From: a virus
Strand: one strand, 5' to 3'
Virus record (IMG/VR): IMGVR_UViG_3300025889_000076
Span: 62,001 to 126,000 of that record
DNA length: 64,000 nucleotides
How positions within the stretch are numbered: position 1 is the stretch's first letter; each line of letters begins with the position of its first letter. Made by a program: the position numbers and the translations under genes. Under the pieces are notes generated by a model that made no database searches, was not told where the DNA came from, and worked only from the letters and a program-made list of their open reading frames with translations. Positions 20,616 to 28,786 of the stretch are shown here, one piece after another.

Positions 20616-21032
20616 ATGGCTGTTGAAAGTTTTCAAGAAAATCTGGCTGAACTGCGTTCTTCTGTAGAAGGGCTGAACGCCGCAAAAACCGAGCGAATTA
20701 GTGCTCCTTCATTGGGAGATGTCGTTCGCCAGGGAGACATCTACTTGGTATGCCTTAATGCTCTACCATCAGGCAAGCCGACAAAGGACACTCAGCTTGC
20801 CCCTGGCAACACTCAGGGTAGCCGACATATCCTTGTCGGAGACGCTACAATCGTTAAGGAAGTTACCTTCCGAGACATTAATAGCGTACTCACTGGACCT
20901 GCTTTTAAGTGCAACAGTGACGTTGAAGTCACGCACCCAGAGCATGGAAACCGGATTCTGCCGGAAGGCACTATCTGGCAAGTTGTTTATCAACTTTCCC
21001 ACAGTGAAGAAGTTAAGCGTGTGCAAGACTAG
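20616..21032 (+). CDS. conserved hypothetical protein (RQGDxYLV family)
   Basis: A 138-aa protein with VRQGDIYLVCLNALPSG, TKDTQLAPGNTQGSRHIL and HPEHGNRILPEGTIWQVVYQ. I recall this set of motifs from an uncharacterised bacterial and phage family. The N-terminal 30 residues are coiled coil. Start 20616 rather than 20610 because AGGAG lies 8 bases before it. It has its own promoter and terminator, so it is a single-gene unit between the two arrays. Confidence 0.65.
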   Translation: MAVESFQENLAELRSSVEGLNAAKTERISAPSLGDVVRQGDIYLVCLNALPSGKPTKDTQLAPGNTQGSRHILVGDATIVKEVTFRDINSVLTGPAFKCNSDVEVTHPEHGNRILPEGTIWQVVYQLSHSEEVKRVQD

Positions 21033-21053
21033 ACTTAGTTAAAAGGGTCTTAC

Positions 21054-21088
21054 AAGGGGTTGGAGTCACATCCAGCCCCTTATTTTTT
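21054..21088 (+). terminator. rho-independent terminator
   Basis: AAGGGGTTGGA-GTCACA-TCCAGCCCCTT stem followed by ATTTTTT. Confidence 0.85.
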
Positions 21089-21101
21089 GGATAAATGAAT
21101 T

Positions 21102-21332
21102 ATGAAAATTAAAAAATTGGATAATAAACTGATTCTTAGAGATTATAAAGAAAAATTGTATTATGTCTTGAACTCTTTGGATAGTCAGTTGTATAAAGAT
21201 GTTAATACCAGTTTTTTTTATTTTCCTTATCTTACAAAATATTATAATTCAGAACAGGTGTCACTAAATAGAATAGCCCATGATATGAACGATATGGTGC
21301 GTGATCAGTTCTGGAGTGATTGTAATGAATAA
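21102..21332 (+). CDS. leader gene of the second S-Q-L array
   Basis: A 76-aa protein (MKIKKLDNKLILRDYKEKL...) containing one S-Q-L unit (LDSQLYKD) and ending SDCNE-stop. Its last 8 bases, ATGAATAA, include the start of the next array ORF, as at 17273. It may be the regulatory or anchoring partner of the repeat proteins. Function unknown. Confidence 0.5.
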   Translation: MKIKKLDNKLILRDYKEKLYYVLNSLDSQLYKDVNTSFFYFPYLTKYYNSEQVSLNRIAHDMNDMVRDQFWSDCNE

Positions 21333-21492
21333 TTTCCAGTTCAACCATCATTTATATTCGGATTTAGACTCGCAATTGTCATTGCAGTTATACCCTCATT
21401 TACAACACAAGTTATACTGGATGTTACGTTCTCAAATACGTTCGCAGTTACACTCGCAGTTAGAATCGCAGTTGGAGAAAGATAGTGAATAG
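21325..21492 (+). CDS. S-Q-L repeat protein 1 of array 2
   Basis: A 55-aa ORF with ATG 21325 inside the stop region of the leader gene. Degenerate repeats (DSQL, SLQL, YPHL, HSQL, ESQL) end in LEKDSE, then GTG of the next ORF. The longer frame from 21301 is not needed. Confidence 0.55.
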   Translation: MNNFQFNHHLYSDLDSQLSLQLYPHLQHKLYWMLRSQIRSQLHSQLESQLEKDSE

Positions 21493-21652
21493 ATCGCAGT
21501 TACACTTGCAGTTATACTCGCAGTTAAACGATCATTTTTACTCGCAGTTACGCTCGCAGTTAAACTCGCAGTTATACTTACAGTTACACTCGCAGTTACA
21601 CTCGCAGTTATACTGGCGGTTACACTCCCAGTTGGAGAGAGATAGTGAATAG
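21485..21652 (+). CDS. S-Q-L repeat protein 2 of array 2
   Basis: A 55-aa ORF with GTG start (MNRSQLHLQL). It contains one break in the repeat (NDHF) and ends QLERDSE with an 8-base overlap to the next ORF. Same signals as in array 1, 2.5 kb away. Confidence 0.55.
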   Translation: MNRSQLHLQLYSQLNDHFYSQLRSQLNSQLYLQLHSQLHSQLYWRLHSQLERDSE

Positions 21653-21812
21653 CTCGCAGTTACACTTGCAATTATTCTCGCAGTTAAGCTCGCGGTTATA
21701 CTGGCAGTTGAACTCTCAGTGCTTATTCCCTTTATACAAGGAGTTATTATCACAATTATCCACTCAGACTCAAACATACTCAGATTTGAATGAATGGAAT
21801 GATAAATATTAA
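21645..21812 (+). CDS. S-Q-L repeat protein 3 (last of array 2)
   Basis: A 55-aa ORF with GTG start. The repeats fade after about 28 residues into a unique tail (FPLYKELLSQLSTQTQTYS...). Like the last ORF of array 1, it lacks the LERDSE terminal motif. Confidence 0.5.
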   Translation: MNSSQLHLQLFSQLSSRLYWQLNSQCLFPLYKELLSQLSTQTQTYSDLNEWNDKY

Positions 21813-21844
21813 TAAAAGGGTGTATAATTATCAGGAGGTGTATT

Positions 21845-22102
21845 ATGCACGAAATGCCAAAAGTAACCAACTCGACACTAGACTCTACTCTAGCAACATT
21901 ACGGCATGAAGAAGAATATAGTAGAAAAACTATACATGATTTAAAAGAGAATAATCCTGTCCTCTATTCTTTACTAGAAATAATTGTTAGCTCTGATAAA
22001 GACCCCGAATATATCAAAGGATTTTTATTAGGAGCTACTCAATTTTATACATTAATATCACGTCAAATTGTTTCCGATGAATTTGAAAGGACTTGGGGAT
22101 GA
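21845..22102 (+). CDS. small helical hypothetical protein
   Basis: An 85-aa helical protein (LRHEEEYSRKTIHDLKENNP...) with a perfect ribosome-binding site (CAGGAGGTG). It overlaps the next gene by ATGA. GGTGTATAAT lies upstream at 21818-21827, a sequence shared with 51472. Function unknown. Confidence 0.6.
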   Translation: MHEMPKVTNSTLDSTLATLRHEEEYSRKTIHDLKENNPVLYSLLEIIVSSDKDPEYIKGFLLGATQFYTLISRQIVSDEFERTWG

Positions 22103-22278
22103 AAAAAACATCAATATTTAGTTTTTATAATGCTATAGATCTTCCTACTGAACAGAAGTGGGCGGTGTATTCCCTACTCCGTAATAATATTGCAGGAGAA
22201 CCTTTTAAAGGAATAGAGGATAGACTTGATATTCAACTAGAATCTATTTTACAAAGAAAATATAGAGATGTTAATTGA
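22099..22278 (+). CDS. small hypothetical protein
   Basis: A 59-aa protein (MKKTSIFSFYNAIDL...). Start 22099 overlaps the previous stop (ATGA). Function unknown. Confidence 0.5.
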   Translation: MKKTSIFSFYNAIDLPTEQKWAVYSLLRNNIAGEPFKGIEDRLDIQLESILQRKYRDVN

Positions 22279-23396
22279 GCGGGGTTAACACTAACCTGAC
22301 TAATCAGGTGATTACAGGATCAGGAACTGTAGGTTCCAGCTCTGCATTGCTGGAGTTAAACACTACTGCAACAACTTCTTCTTCAGCCCAATTGACCTCT
22401 TCACGATTCCTGAAATACCGTCCCGGACAAGGAGCGTTAGGCAGGTTCACAGCTTTGTTTACGACAGGTGCTGCAAATTCTAAACAGTACGCAGGTCTAG
22501 GCACTCCGTCTTTGGATAACGGATTCTTCTTTGGTTATGACGGTGCTACTTTTGGAATCTGCCATATCAATGATAGCAGTGAAGTCTGGGTTGCTCAATC
22601 ATCCTGGAATGTAGATGTGTGTGACGGAACAGCGGGGTCTACTAACAAGAGTGGGTTCGACCTAGACCCTACCCAAGGAAACATCTACCAAATCAAATAC
22701 CAATATCTTGGATTTGGCAACATTAAGTTCTATGTTGAGAACTCAGATGACGGAGAATTTATTCTTGTTCACGTTATTAAGTATGCCAACTCAAATACAG
22801 CCACTAGTCTTTCTCAGCCATCTCTCAACCTGCTGTGGAACGTCACAAACACTACAAACAATACTGACATTGCTATCAAAGCAGGCTCAGGTGCTTTGTT
22901 CGTTGAGGGAATCAAAAAAAGACTAGGATCAAAATACAGTAGAGACAACTCAAAAGGGGCGATCACTACTGAGACTAATATCATCTCTATCCGAAACGCT
23001 ACAACATACAACGGAATAACAAATGCTGCTCCTATTGTGATAAATACTTTGTCAATAGCGTCTAACAAAAGCGGTTCCATTGCTGGGACGGCGATTGTCC
23101 GACTAAAAAAAGGCGTATCGCTTGGTGGCAGTCCCTCATTTGCAGCAAATGATGGATCGACCGCAGACAATGGAGTGACTATTACAAGTGGACAATCAAC
23201 CGTATCATACGATACGGCAGGTACGACTATTACTGGAGGCACGCAGATTTATGCAGCCTGTATCGTAGTTGGCGGTAACGATGTGATTCCATTAGAAGGG
23301 ATAGAAATAGAACCTGGCGAGACACTAACCATATCAGCACAATCAGATGATTCGTCAACGGTTCAGGTTGCGGTCGATTGGGTGGAGGAAGTCTAA
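22275..23396 (+). CDS. putative virion surface or fibre protein
   Basis: A 373-aa Ser/Thr/Asn/Gly-rich, Cys-poor protein of beta type, beginning at TTG 22275, which overlaps the previous stop by 4. The N half has SRFLKYRPGQGALGRFTALF and GLGTPSLDNGFFFGYDG, a pattern I recall from virion proteins of large DNA viruses and phages. The C half looks like a beta-sandwich ending ISAQSDDSSTVQVAVDWVEE. Composition and lack of catalytic motifs suggest a capsid decoration or fibre protein. The exact role is not known. Confidence 0.5.
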   Translation: MSGVNTNLTNQVITGSGTVGSSSALLELNTTATTSSSAQLTSSRFLKYRPGQGALGRFTALFTTGAANSKQYAGLGTPSLDNGFFFGYDGATFGICHINDSSEVWVAQSSWNVDVCDGTAGSTNKSGFDLDPTQGNIYQIKYQYLGFGNIKFYVENSDDGEFILVHVIKYANSNTATSLSQPSLNLLWNVTNTTNNTDIAIKAGSGALFVEGIKKRLGSKYSRDNSKGAITTETNIISIRNATTYNGITNAAPIVINTLSIASNKSGSIAGTAIVRLKKGVSLGGSPSFAANDGSTADNGVTITSGQSTVSYDTAGTTITGGTQIYAACIVVGGNDVIPLEGIEIEPGETLTISAQSDDSSTVQVAVDWVEEV

Positions 23397-23602
23397 TGTG
23401 GCCGTCATTACTGAATATTCTGGGCAAATTACCTCCTGCATCAGGTAACTCGTTTACGTCATTATCGGCTATGGGGACTCCTGGTCGATTTCAGTCATTC
23501 TCTCCAAAAGGACAGACAGCAGAATTTCTTTCAATTAATTATTTTCTTAATTTAAGATTTGAATTAGACCCTATCTTTATCAAGCTCTTTAAGAAGCGAT
23601 GA
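23396..23602 (+). CDS. small hypothetical protein
   Basis: A 68-aa ORF with ATG overlapping the preceding stop (TAATG). Its 3' end runs 39 bases into the convergent nucleotidyltransferase gene. No family recognised, and it could be a 3' remnant. Confidence 0.35.
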   Translation: MWPSLLNILGKLPPASGNSFTSLSAMGTPGRFQSFSPKGQTAEFLSINYFLNLRFELDPIFIKLFKKR

Positions 23603-24040
23603 ACTATACTTCTTTTCCATAGGTAAAAAGACCATTTTTATCCCCAGCTTATTGCAAACTTCTTCTTCTTGTTTGTTATAAGTCTGGGGATTTCTATCGC
23701 CACTATTAAAAAATAGGAATCTGTCTTTATTTAAAAAAGAAAATATTCCCCCAGTCCTTTCTTCTTTTATCCGCTTTACCAAAGAATATAATGTCTTAGA
23801 TACACTAGAATCTTGATCAAAAGATATAAAAGCTTCATCAACAACTTTTAAAGCCTGTACAATCCGGTGTCTATGTTCTTCGTCCATAAATACTTTTGAA
23901 CCTTTAATATCTACCTGATGATCATTATTTACAATGACAATCAAATAATCACATTGAGACTTAGCTCCTTCTAAATAGTCAAGATGACCAGCATGAAGAG
24001 GGTTTGCGTACAAACTAGCTATACCATATCTATATTTCAT
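23564..24040 (-). CDS. cytidylyltransferase-family nucleotidyltransferase (heptose-1-P or related)
   Basis: A 158-aa protein of the HxGH nucleotidyltransferase family. The motif NPLHAGHLDYLEGAK lies near the N-terminus, with CDYLIVIVNND and a terminal SSSLL in place of the usual ISSS/TSS motif. It most resembles the nucleotidyltransferase domain of HldE/RfaE and glycerol-3-phosphate cytidylyltransferases, which join NTP to a sugar phosphate. It is the last gene of the minus-strand glycan block that also has kinase, phosphatase and isomerase of heptose type. Start at 24040 since this ATG overlaps the preceding stop. Confidence 0.7.
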   Translation of the reverse strand: MKYRYGIASLYANPLHAGHLDYLEGAKSQCDYLIVIVNNDHQVDIKGSKVFMDEEHRHRIVQALKVVDEAFISFDQDSSVSKTLYSLVKRIKEERTGGIFSFLNKDRFLFFNSGDRNPQTYNKQEEEVCNKLGIKMVFLPMEKKYSSSLLKELDKDRV

Positions 24041-24198
24041 ATTATCCAATTCAAAATTATATTAAGTGTAATGAATAGATTAGTTATAATAGCTTGCAAT
24101 ACAAGAAAAGTTCGTATAAAAGCTATATTATCACTTTCCTTTGTAGAAATCCCAGATTTTTCCCCTATGGCTTTACACCATAATCTCCATAGACTCAT
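24037..24198 (-). CDS. small membrane protein
   Basis: A 53-aa ORF (MSLWRLWCKAIGEKSG...) with a hydrophobic C half (TFLVLQAIITNLFITLNIIL). Its stop overlaps the nucleotidyltransferase start (ATGA). Positional support is good, function unknown. The 24199-24320 interval holds only a copy of the CTGGTAAAAGA motif. Confidence 0.4.
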   Translation of the reverse strand: MSLWRLWCKAIGEKSGISTKESDNIAFIRTFLVLQAIITNLFITLNIILNWII

Positions 24199-24320
24199 TG
24201 CATCCCCTGAATTATAGGTAAAGGATCACAATCATACAACCCAGAACAAGTAAAAGAATTCAATAGCTGGTAAAAGAACAAGGCCAATTTAGCAAGTAGT
24301 CGCTAAACGGCCCATAATAT

Positions 24321-24671
24321 TCACTGCATTTTGTGAATACCGGAATCTCTTTCAATAGAATACGCTATGGCAGTAATTGTCCCATCAGGTTTTGTGTCGT
24401 TCACAAGGACTCTCGGACCCGATGTCAGCCCCATGACAAGCTGATCGTAAAAGATTCCGACACTGTGTAACTGCCTCTCTGTGAGTGATCTCAGCCCCTC
24501 TGGGCGAGCGGTGGTGATGACGATGTAGTGTCCATCAGCCCGCCACTTTAACAAAGTCTCCTGTGTACCTTGTATTGGTCTTGGTTCCCCCATCATCATG
24601 CCATACAGATCATTTCCGTGATGAAGAAGTGTACCGTCAATATCTAAGAAGTATGTATTATTTGAACTCAT
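24321..24671 (-). CDS. HAD-superfamily phosphatase
   Basis: A 116-aa protein with motif I FLDIDGTLL (residues 8-16), motif II VITTARP, and an acidic motif near LVNDTKPDG. It is a short cap-less HAD enzyme. In this context (kinase, isomerase, nucleotidyltransferase for heptose) it could dephosphorylate heptose-1,7-bisphosphate as GmhB does, but a nucleotidase or other sugar-phosphate phosphatase is also possible. Confidence 0.7.
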   Translation of the reverse strand: MSSNNTYFLDIDGTLLHHGNDLYGMMMGEPRPIQGTQETLLKWRADGHYIVITTARPEGLRSLTERQLHSVGIFYDQLVMGLTSGPRVLVNDTKPDGTITAIAYSIERDSGIHKMQ

Positions 24672-24822
24672 TATATTCTATACTTTCTATAATGAAGAGT
24701 GCTTGTTCTATTAAGAAAATTTTATCTTCAAAAGGAGACGGGTCTTCTACTATATCAAAATAGTCTTCAATAAAAGTAAGAAGAAGTTTCTCTATTTTAT
24801 TTCTTTTAATAGCATTATACAT
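24658..24822 (-). CDS. small hypothetical protein (54 aa)
   Basis: ORF MYNAIKRNKIEKLLLTFIED and onward, ending IESIEYNEFK. It overlaps the HAD gene by 14 bases and the kinase stop by 8 (start ATGTATAA region). Similar-sized acidic ORFs fill the g gaps at 34054 and 40269. Function unknown. Confidence 0.45.
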   Translation of the reverse strand: MYNAIKRNKIEKLLLTFIEDYFDIVEDPSPFEDKIFLIEQALFIIESIEYNEFK

Positions 24823-25786
24823 ATTGATTAATTATTCTAGATCCATATGGATCGACGCTAAAGTCAATAAAGTTTTTCCTGTATTTTTGTTTAAAATCGT
24901 TCTTATTTTTAGAACTATCAATTAATCCAAATATAAACCCGCTACCACCGCTACCAATTAACTTGCCCCCAATCATCCCCTCATCTTGCAGACGGTTATA
25001 CATCTGGTCAATTTCATAATTACTTACAATGTTTGATATCTTTTTCTTTTCCAGCCAAGAGTTATGTAATAAACGAGCAATACAATCAATGTCAGAGTTT
25101 AAAAAATAATCATATGCTTTGTGTGCAAACTCTTTAATGCGATGCTTGGATTCAATATTATCAGAATTTTTGTGAGACTCAGCAATATTAAATGATTTTC
25201 TTGACCTGCCCGTATAAATAAGAATTGCCCTATTAAAGAATTCCCTCTGAAACTCTTCACTAATGGGCATTGGTTTAACTTTAAAATCATTATCTGCAAT
25301 ATGTATAGAGTTAAATCCTCCGTAACTAGCCCATATTTGGTCTTGTATCCCCCCAGCCTCACCTAATAGGTCTCGCTCTATATAAATAGCCTCTTTAGCA
25401 AGCCTCTTATTACTTATAGAATCTCCAGAAAGTCTATAAAATGAATTTAGTAGACCAACTATAAAAGATGAAGAAGACCCAATGCCTGTTTGCGAGGGAA
25501 GATCTGATAGGTGAACAATCTCTACTCCTTCACGCACATTAAGGAAGTCTAAGACCCCACGAACACCATTATGTTTTATTTCTTCGTTATTATCAACTAT
25601 CTCTGTCTTAGCATAACAAATCTTAGTTTTATAATCAAGAATTCCTGGAGTCATTCTAACATTAGTATAACAATACTTGTCTATAGTAAAACCTATAAGC
25701 AATGACCCATATCGATTGTAGTAATTTTCATAATCAGTAGAACCACCAAACATAGAGATTCTAAACGGTGTTTGAGATATAATCAT
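24815..25786 (-). CDS. hddA: GHMP-family sugar kinase, heptose-7-phosphate kinase type
   Basis: A 323-aa protein. The N-terminus TPFRISMFGGSTDYENYY and the GHMP ATP motif PSQTGIGSSSSFIVGLL (about residues 97-113) match HddA-type D-glycero-alpha-D-manno-heptose-7-phosphate kinase. C-terminal GGKLIGSGGSGF is the family's third motif. It would make heptose-1,7-bisphosphate from heptose-7-phosphate. GmhA-, phosphatase- and nucleotidyltransferase-like genes lie in the same strand block, which supports this substrate over galactose or fucose. Confidence 0.75.
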   Translation of the reverse strand: MIISQTPFRISMFGGSTDYENYYNRYGSLLIGFTIDKYCYTNVRMTPGILDYKTKICYAKTEIVDNNEEIKHNGVRGVLDFLNVREGVEIVHLSDLPSQTGIGSSSSFIVGLLNSFYRLSGDSISNKRLAKEAIYIERDLLGEAGGIQDQIWASYGGFNSIHIADNDFKVKPMPISEEFQREFFNRAILIYTGRSRKSFNIAESHKNSDNIESKHRIKEFAHKAYDYFLNSDIDCIARLLHNSWLEKKKISNIVSNYEIDQMYNRLQDEGMIGGKLIGSGGSGFIFGLIDSSKNKNDFKQKYRKNFIDFSVDPYGSRIINQYV

Positions 25787-26297
25787 CTAGTTGTTTTCTA
25801 AAAACCGATTTTCCTCGACCAATATTAGCTTTCCAATCACTTGAGGATTCTTTATTCACATAATCTGTAACAAATTTATAACATACAAATTTAATGTTAT
25901 ACTTCTTACACACAGAAGCAATAGCGAATGCTTCCATGTCTACTAAATCAGGTTCTAGATGACCATCACCCTTCACTCGTTTAAAAGAATACTCATCTAA
26001 GAACCTATCTCCTGTCGAACAGATACATCCTGTTTCGTCTGTTGTAATTATGTTCGGACTAAATTCACCGACAAGATCTCTGTCTTGAAATATCCCGCAC
26101 TTATACAAACCAGACATGGATGGTTTTAAAGCACCGCAAGTTCCGAAATTGATAATAACTTCTGGATCATAATTATCTATAACTTCCATTGCTGCTATTG
26201 CAGCATTTACTTTGCCAACACCGCTATAGTATATCCTATTTTTATATTTTGGATAATCAAATTCTTCTTCTAAGGCGGTTACTATCCTGAATTCCAT
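25761..26297 (-). CDS. nucleosidase/phosphorylase-family protein (MTAN/PNP fold)
   Basis: A 178-aa protein: VTALEEEFDYPK, YYSGVGKVNAAIAAMEV, INFGTCGAL, and near the C-terminus LVDMEAFAIASV. This is the ME-A signature of purine nucleoside phosphorylases and MTA/SAH nucleosidases. It is shorter than usual (about 230 residues). In a SAM-using operon (radical SAM, methyltransferase) it could remove 5'-deoxyadenosine, MTA or SAH. Start 26297, in the stop region of the upstream gene. Confidence 0.7.
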   Translation of the reverse strand: MEFRIVTALEEEFDYPKYKNRIYYSGVGKVNAAIAAMEVIDNYDPEVIINFGTCGALKPSMSGLYKCGIFQDRDLVGEFSPNIITTDETGCICSTGDRFLDEYSFKRVKGDGHLEPDLVDMEAFAIASVCKKYNIKFVCYKFVTDYVNKESSSDWKANIGRGKSVFRKQLDDYISNTV

Positions 26298-26298
26298 T

Positions 26299-27240
26299 TT
26301 AATAATTCCTGCATCTTTCTGCATCGTTAGGAGACATTAAGTCATAGAATCTAGACATTTCGGCAATTCCGTATTCTAATGTATAGTTTGGTCTATATCC
26401 TAAATTATAAAGTTTACCACTAGACACATTATAATCACGTTTGTCAGGATCAGTCCTATCTGTAACAACAGAGTAGGTAGCACCAAGTTCTTTACAGACT
26501 AATTTGACTAATTCCATTTTAGTAGTATTTAGATTGTCATTACCTAAATTATAGACCTGTCCTTTCATATACCTTTGTTCTTCAATAGCAAAGTCAAACC
26601 CTCTTACAATATCCTTGACGTGTATATAGTTACGTCTAAATTGAGGATCAAAGACAGTAATATTTCCTTCTTCTTGTGCTACTTTTACTAAATTATTCAC
26701 CAACAGATCTGTACGCGGTCTATAAGACCATCCGAATACAGTGGCTAATCTAAAACATACTGTATTTCGATATCCGCTAATAAGCGTATCTTCTGCCGCC
26801 TGTTTTGTCCTAGCATATAAAGAAAGAGGGTTTGATGGAGTTTCTTCTGTACATATTTCCTCTCCAGTAGAACCATAGCCAGAATTAGTGTTAGGGTATA
26901 TAACTAACTGATTATTCAAATAAGGAATTAGTTCAGAAAACCAATCCTGATTTAAAGCTTTTGTAACGTATTGATACTTATCGCATAGTGGTGCTCCAAC
27001 TAAAGCCGCTAATGGAATAATTACATCGGATGTCTTAATATGATGTATTAAGTTATCAGACCAATTAGTAACATCTTCTATATAAAGTTTGCCACCTTTA
27101 TCACAAAAAACACTACTTACTAATGTCCCCTGATCATACCATAGATTATCAAATCCTACAACTTCATTACCCATAGAACTGAAGTATTCACATACAGAGG
27201 AACCAATATATCCAGCGGCACCAGTAACTAAAATTTTCAT
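26299..27240 (-). CDS. NAD-dependent nucleotide-sugar epimerase/dehydratase
   Basis: A 313-aa extended short-chain dehydrogenase. It has GAAGYIGSSV at residues 7-16 (Rossmann GxxGxxG), a Ser/Thr region NSGYGSTGEE, catalytic YARTK and a C-terminal YNLGYRPNYTLEYGI. It would epimerise or dehydrate an NDP-sugar. The exact substrate cannot be told from sequence. It sits between the aminotransferase-like and nucleosidase genes. Confidence 0.82.
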   Translation of the reverse strand: MKILVTGAAGYIGSSVCEYFSSMGNEVVGFDNLWYDQGTLVSSVFCDKGGKLYIEDVTNWSDNLIHHIKTSDVIIPLAALVGAPLCDKYQYVTKALNQDWFSELIPYLNNQLVIYPNTNSGYGSTGEEICTEETPSNPLSLYARTKQAAEDTLISGYRNTVCFRLATVFGWSYRPRTDLLVNNLVKVAQEEGNITVFDPQFRRNYIHVKDIVRGFDFAIEEQRYMKGQVYNLGNDNLNTTKMELVKLVCKELGATYSVVTDRTDPDKRDYNVSSGKLYNLGYRPNYTLEYGIAEMSRFYDLMSPNDAERCRNY

Positions 27241-27277
27241 AAATTATCTGTCAATCTATTTTCTAAAAGTAAATAAT

Positions 27278-28423
27278 TCAGTAATTAGATAACCCCTCTT
27301 GAATCGCCTTACAGATTCTCTCCATATCTTCCTCACTCAAATATTGATGGCATCCAATGTGAACACCGTTATCCCCAATCCATTCTGCGTCTGGGAAGTC
27401 TCCTAAATTATATCCCATATCGGCAAAGGCTTTGTGTTGAGTCGGGATACATCCAAAATTTTTCTTATAATGAATATTATACTTATCAAAAGTAGCCTTT
27501 ACTTTATCTATGTGCCCTTTCTTTTTACAAGTAATACTAAATCCATGAGGACAATTAATATTACCTTCATCTTCTTCAGAGAAAAATGCTACATTCTCAA
27601 ACCCATTTGCAGCTTCTCTCATTCTTTTCATTAATTTATGACGGGTATTAAATGTATCCCAAAATAAATCAATCCCTTCAAGACCGATAGAAGCCTCAAG
27701 ATCATTCATCTTAGAATTTAATCCGGTTCTTTGATGATCAAAATAGATAGAATTAAAAGGACGACCATGAGAACGAGTAGAGCCTAATAGATCAGCAATA
27801 TAAGGATCGTTAGTAGATACATTACCACCTTCTCCACAAGCTAGTATATGGGCAATATAGTGACTAAATACCGCCATATGACCCCAATGACCAGTATATT
27901 CATGTCTCCTAAAACCGTCATTAAATGAGGCACCATGAGCTTCGCAAGAATCCTCAATAACAATTAAGTCATATTCTGACGCGATCTTACAAATCACATC
28001 CATTTCAGCCATTCTACCCATTGTATGTACAGGCATAATAGCAACAGTATTCTCATTGATAGCATCTTCAATTATAGTTTCGTCGATATTTAGAGTAGAC
28101 TTTCTCACATCAACAAACTTAGGTATTAATCCTGCCGCCCTGACTCCATTAGAAGTAGCAATAAATGACAAGGCTGGAACTATCACTTCGCTCTTACCAC
28201 GAACCGCATTTTTTAGCTCATAAAGAGTAAGGCAAGCATTAATAACTCCATCTGTTCCAGAACTCATGGCTACTGCTCTTTCGTAGCCAAACAATTTTGC
28301 CCACTTCTTTTCAAAATCTGCCACCTTTGGACCACCAGAGGCCCAATTATTATCACAGCAATCCAAGAGATTAGCTTTTGCTACTTCTCCTATACGTAGT
28401 TCACCAAATTCAATTCGTTTCAT
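27278..28423 (-). CDS. DegT/DnrJ/EryC1-family enzyme with His in place of catalytic Lys
   Basis: A 381-aa PLP-fold protein: WASGGPKVADFE, VAMSSGTDGV, EDSCEAHGA, and SHYIAHILACGEGG at about 187-200. In aminotransferases of this family the residue five before GEGG is the Schiff-base Lys; here it is His192. ColD- and RfbH-type 3-dehydratases (deoxysugar C-3 deoxygenation) have exactly such a His. So a PLP-dependent NDP-sugar 3-dehydratase is more likely than an aminotransferase. No iron-sulfur cysteine motif is seen, which favours the ColD type. The substrate is unknown. Confidence 0.75.
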   Translation of the reverse strand: MKRIEFGELRIGEVAKANLLDCCDNNWASGGPKVADFEKKWAKLFGYERAVAMSSGTDGVINACLTLYELKNAVRGKSEVIVPALSFIATSNGVRAAGLIPKFVDVRKSTLNIDETIIEDAINENTVAIMPVHTMGRMAEMDVICKIASEYDLIVIEDSCEAHGASFNDGFRRHEYTGHWGHMAVFSHYIAHILACGEGGNVSTNDPYIADLLGSTRSHGRPFNSIYFDHQRTGLNSKMNDLEASIGLEGIDLFWDTFNTRHKLMKRMREAANGFENVAFFSEEDEGNINCPHGFSITCKKKGHIDKVKATFDKYNIHYKKNFGCIPTQHKAFADMGYNLGDFPDAEWIGDNGVHIGCHQYLSEEDMERICKAIQEGLSNY

Positions 28424-28597
28424 ATAATCGTTCCATAGTTACAAAAAATTACACATTGACATAAAAGCTGTACTGTCGAAGATTGAAAAATAGATAGGTT
28501 CTAGATTTACGTTATCGTATTTAGTCCATGATTTACGTTCAGGATGGCTAGGACTCCCCAGCTTAAGTGATGATATCCCAACTCCTGTACAAGTGTG

Positions 28598-28786
28598 TTA
28601 TGATTGATCATCATTATATTTCCTAATCACCAATCCATATAAACTACTTAATTTGCTATCACCCAACATTTTCGCCGCATCTTTAGAGAATATGAGAGGT
28701 GTTCCAATATAGAAAGATTCCATTCCTACATCGCCATCTGCATATTGCAACCACCCACGATAACCAACAAAATTTAGCTTTGACAT
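28598..28786 (-). CDS. small hypothetical protein
   Basis: A 62-aa protein (MSKLNFVGYRGWLQYADGDV...), overlapping the radical SAM gene by 13 bases. Function unknown. The 28424-28597 gap after it has no clear gene. Confidence 0.5.
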   Translation of the reverse strand: MSKLNFVGYRGWLQYADGDVGMESFYIGTPLIFSKDAAKMLGDSKLSSLYGLVIRKYNDDQS

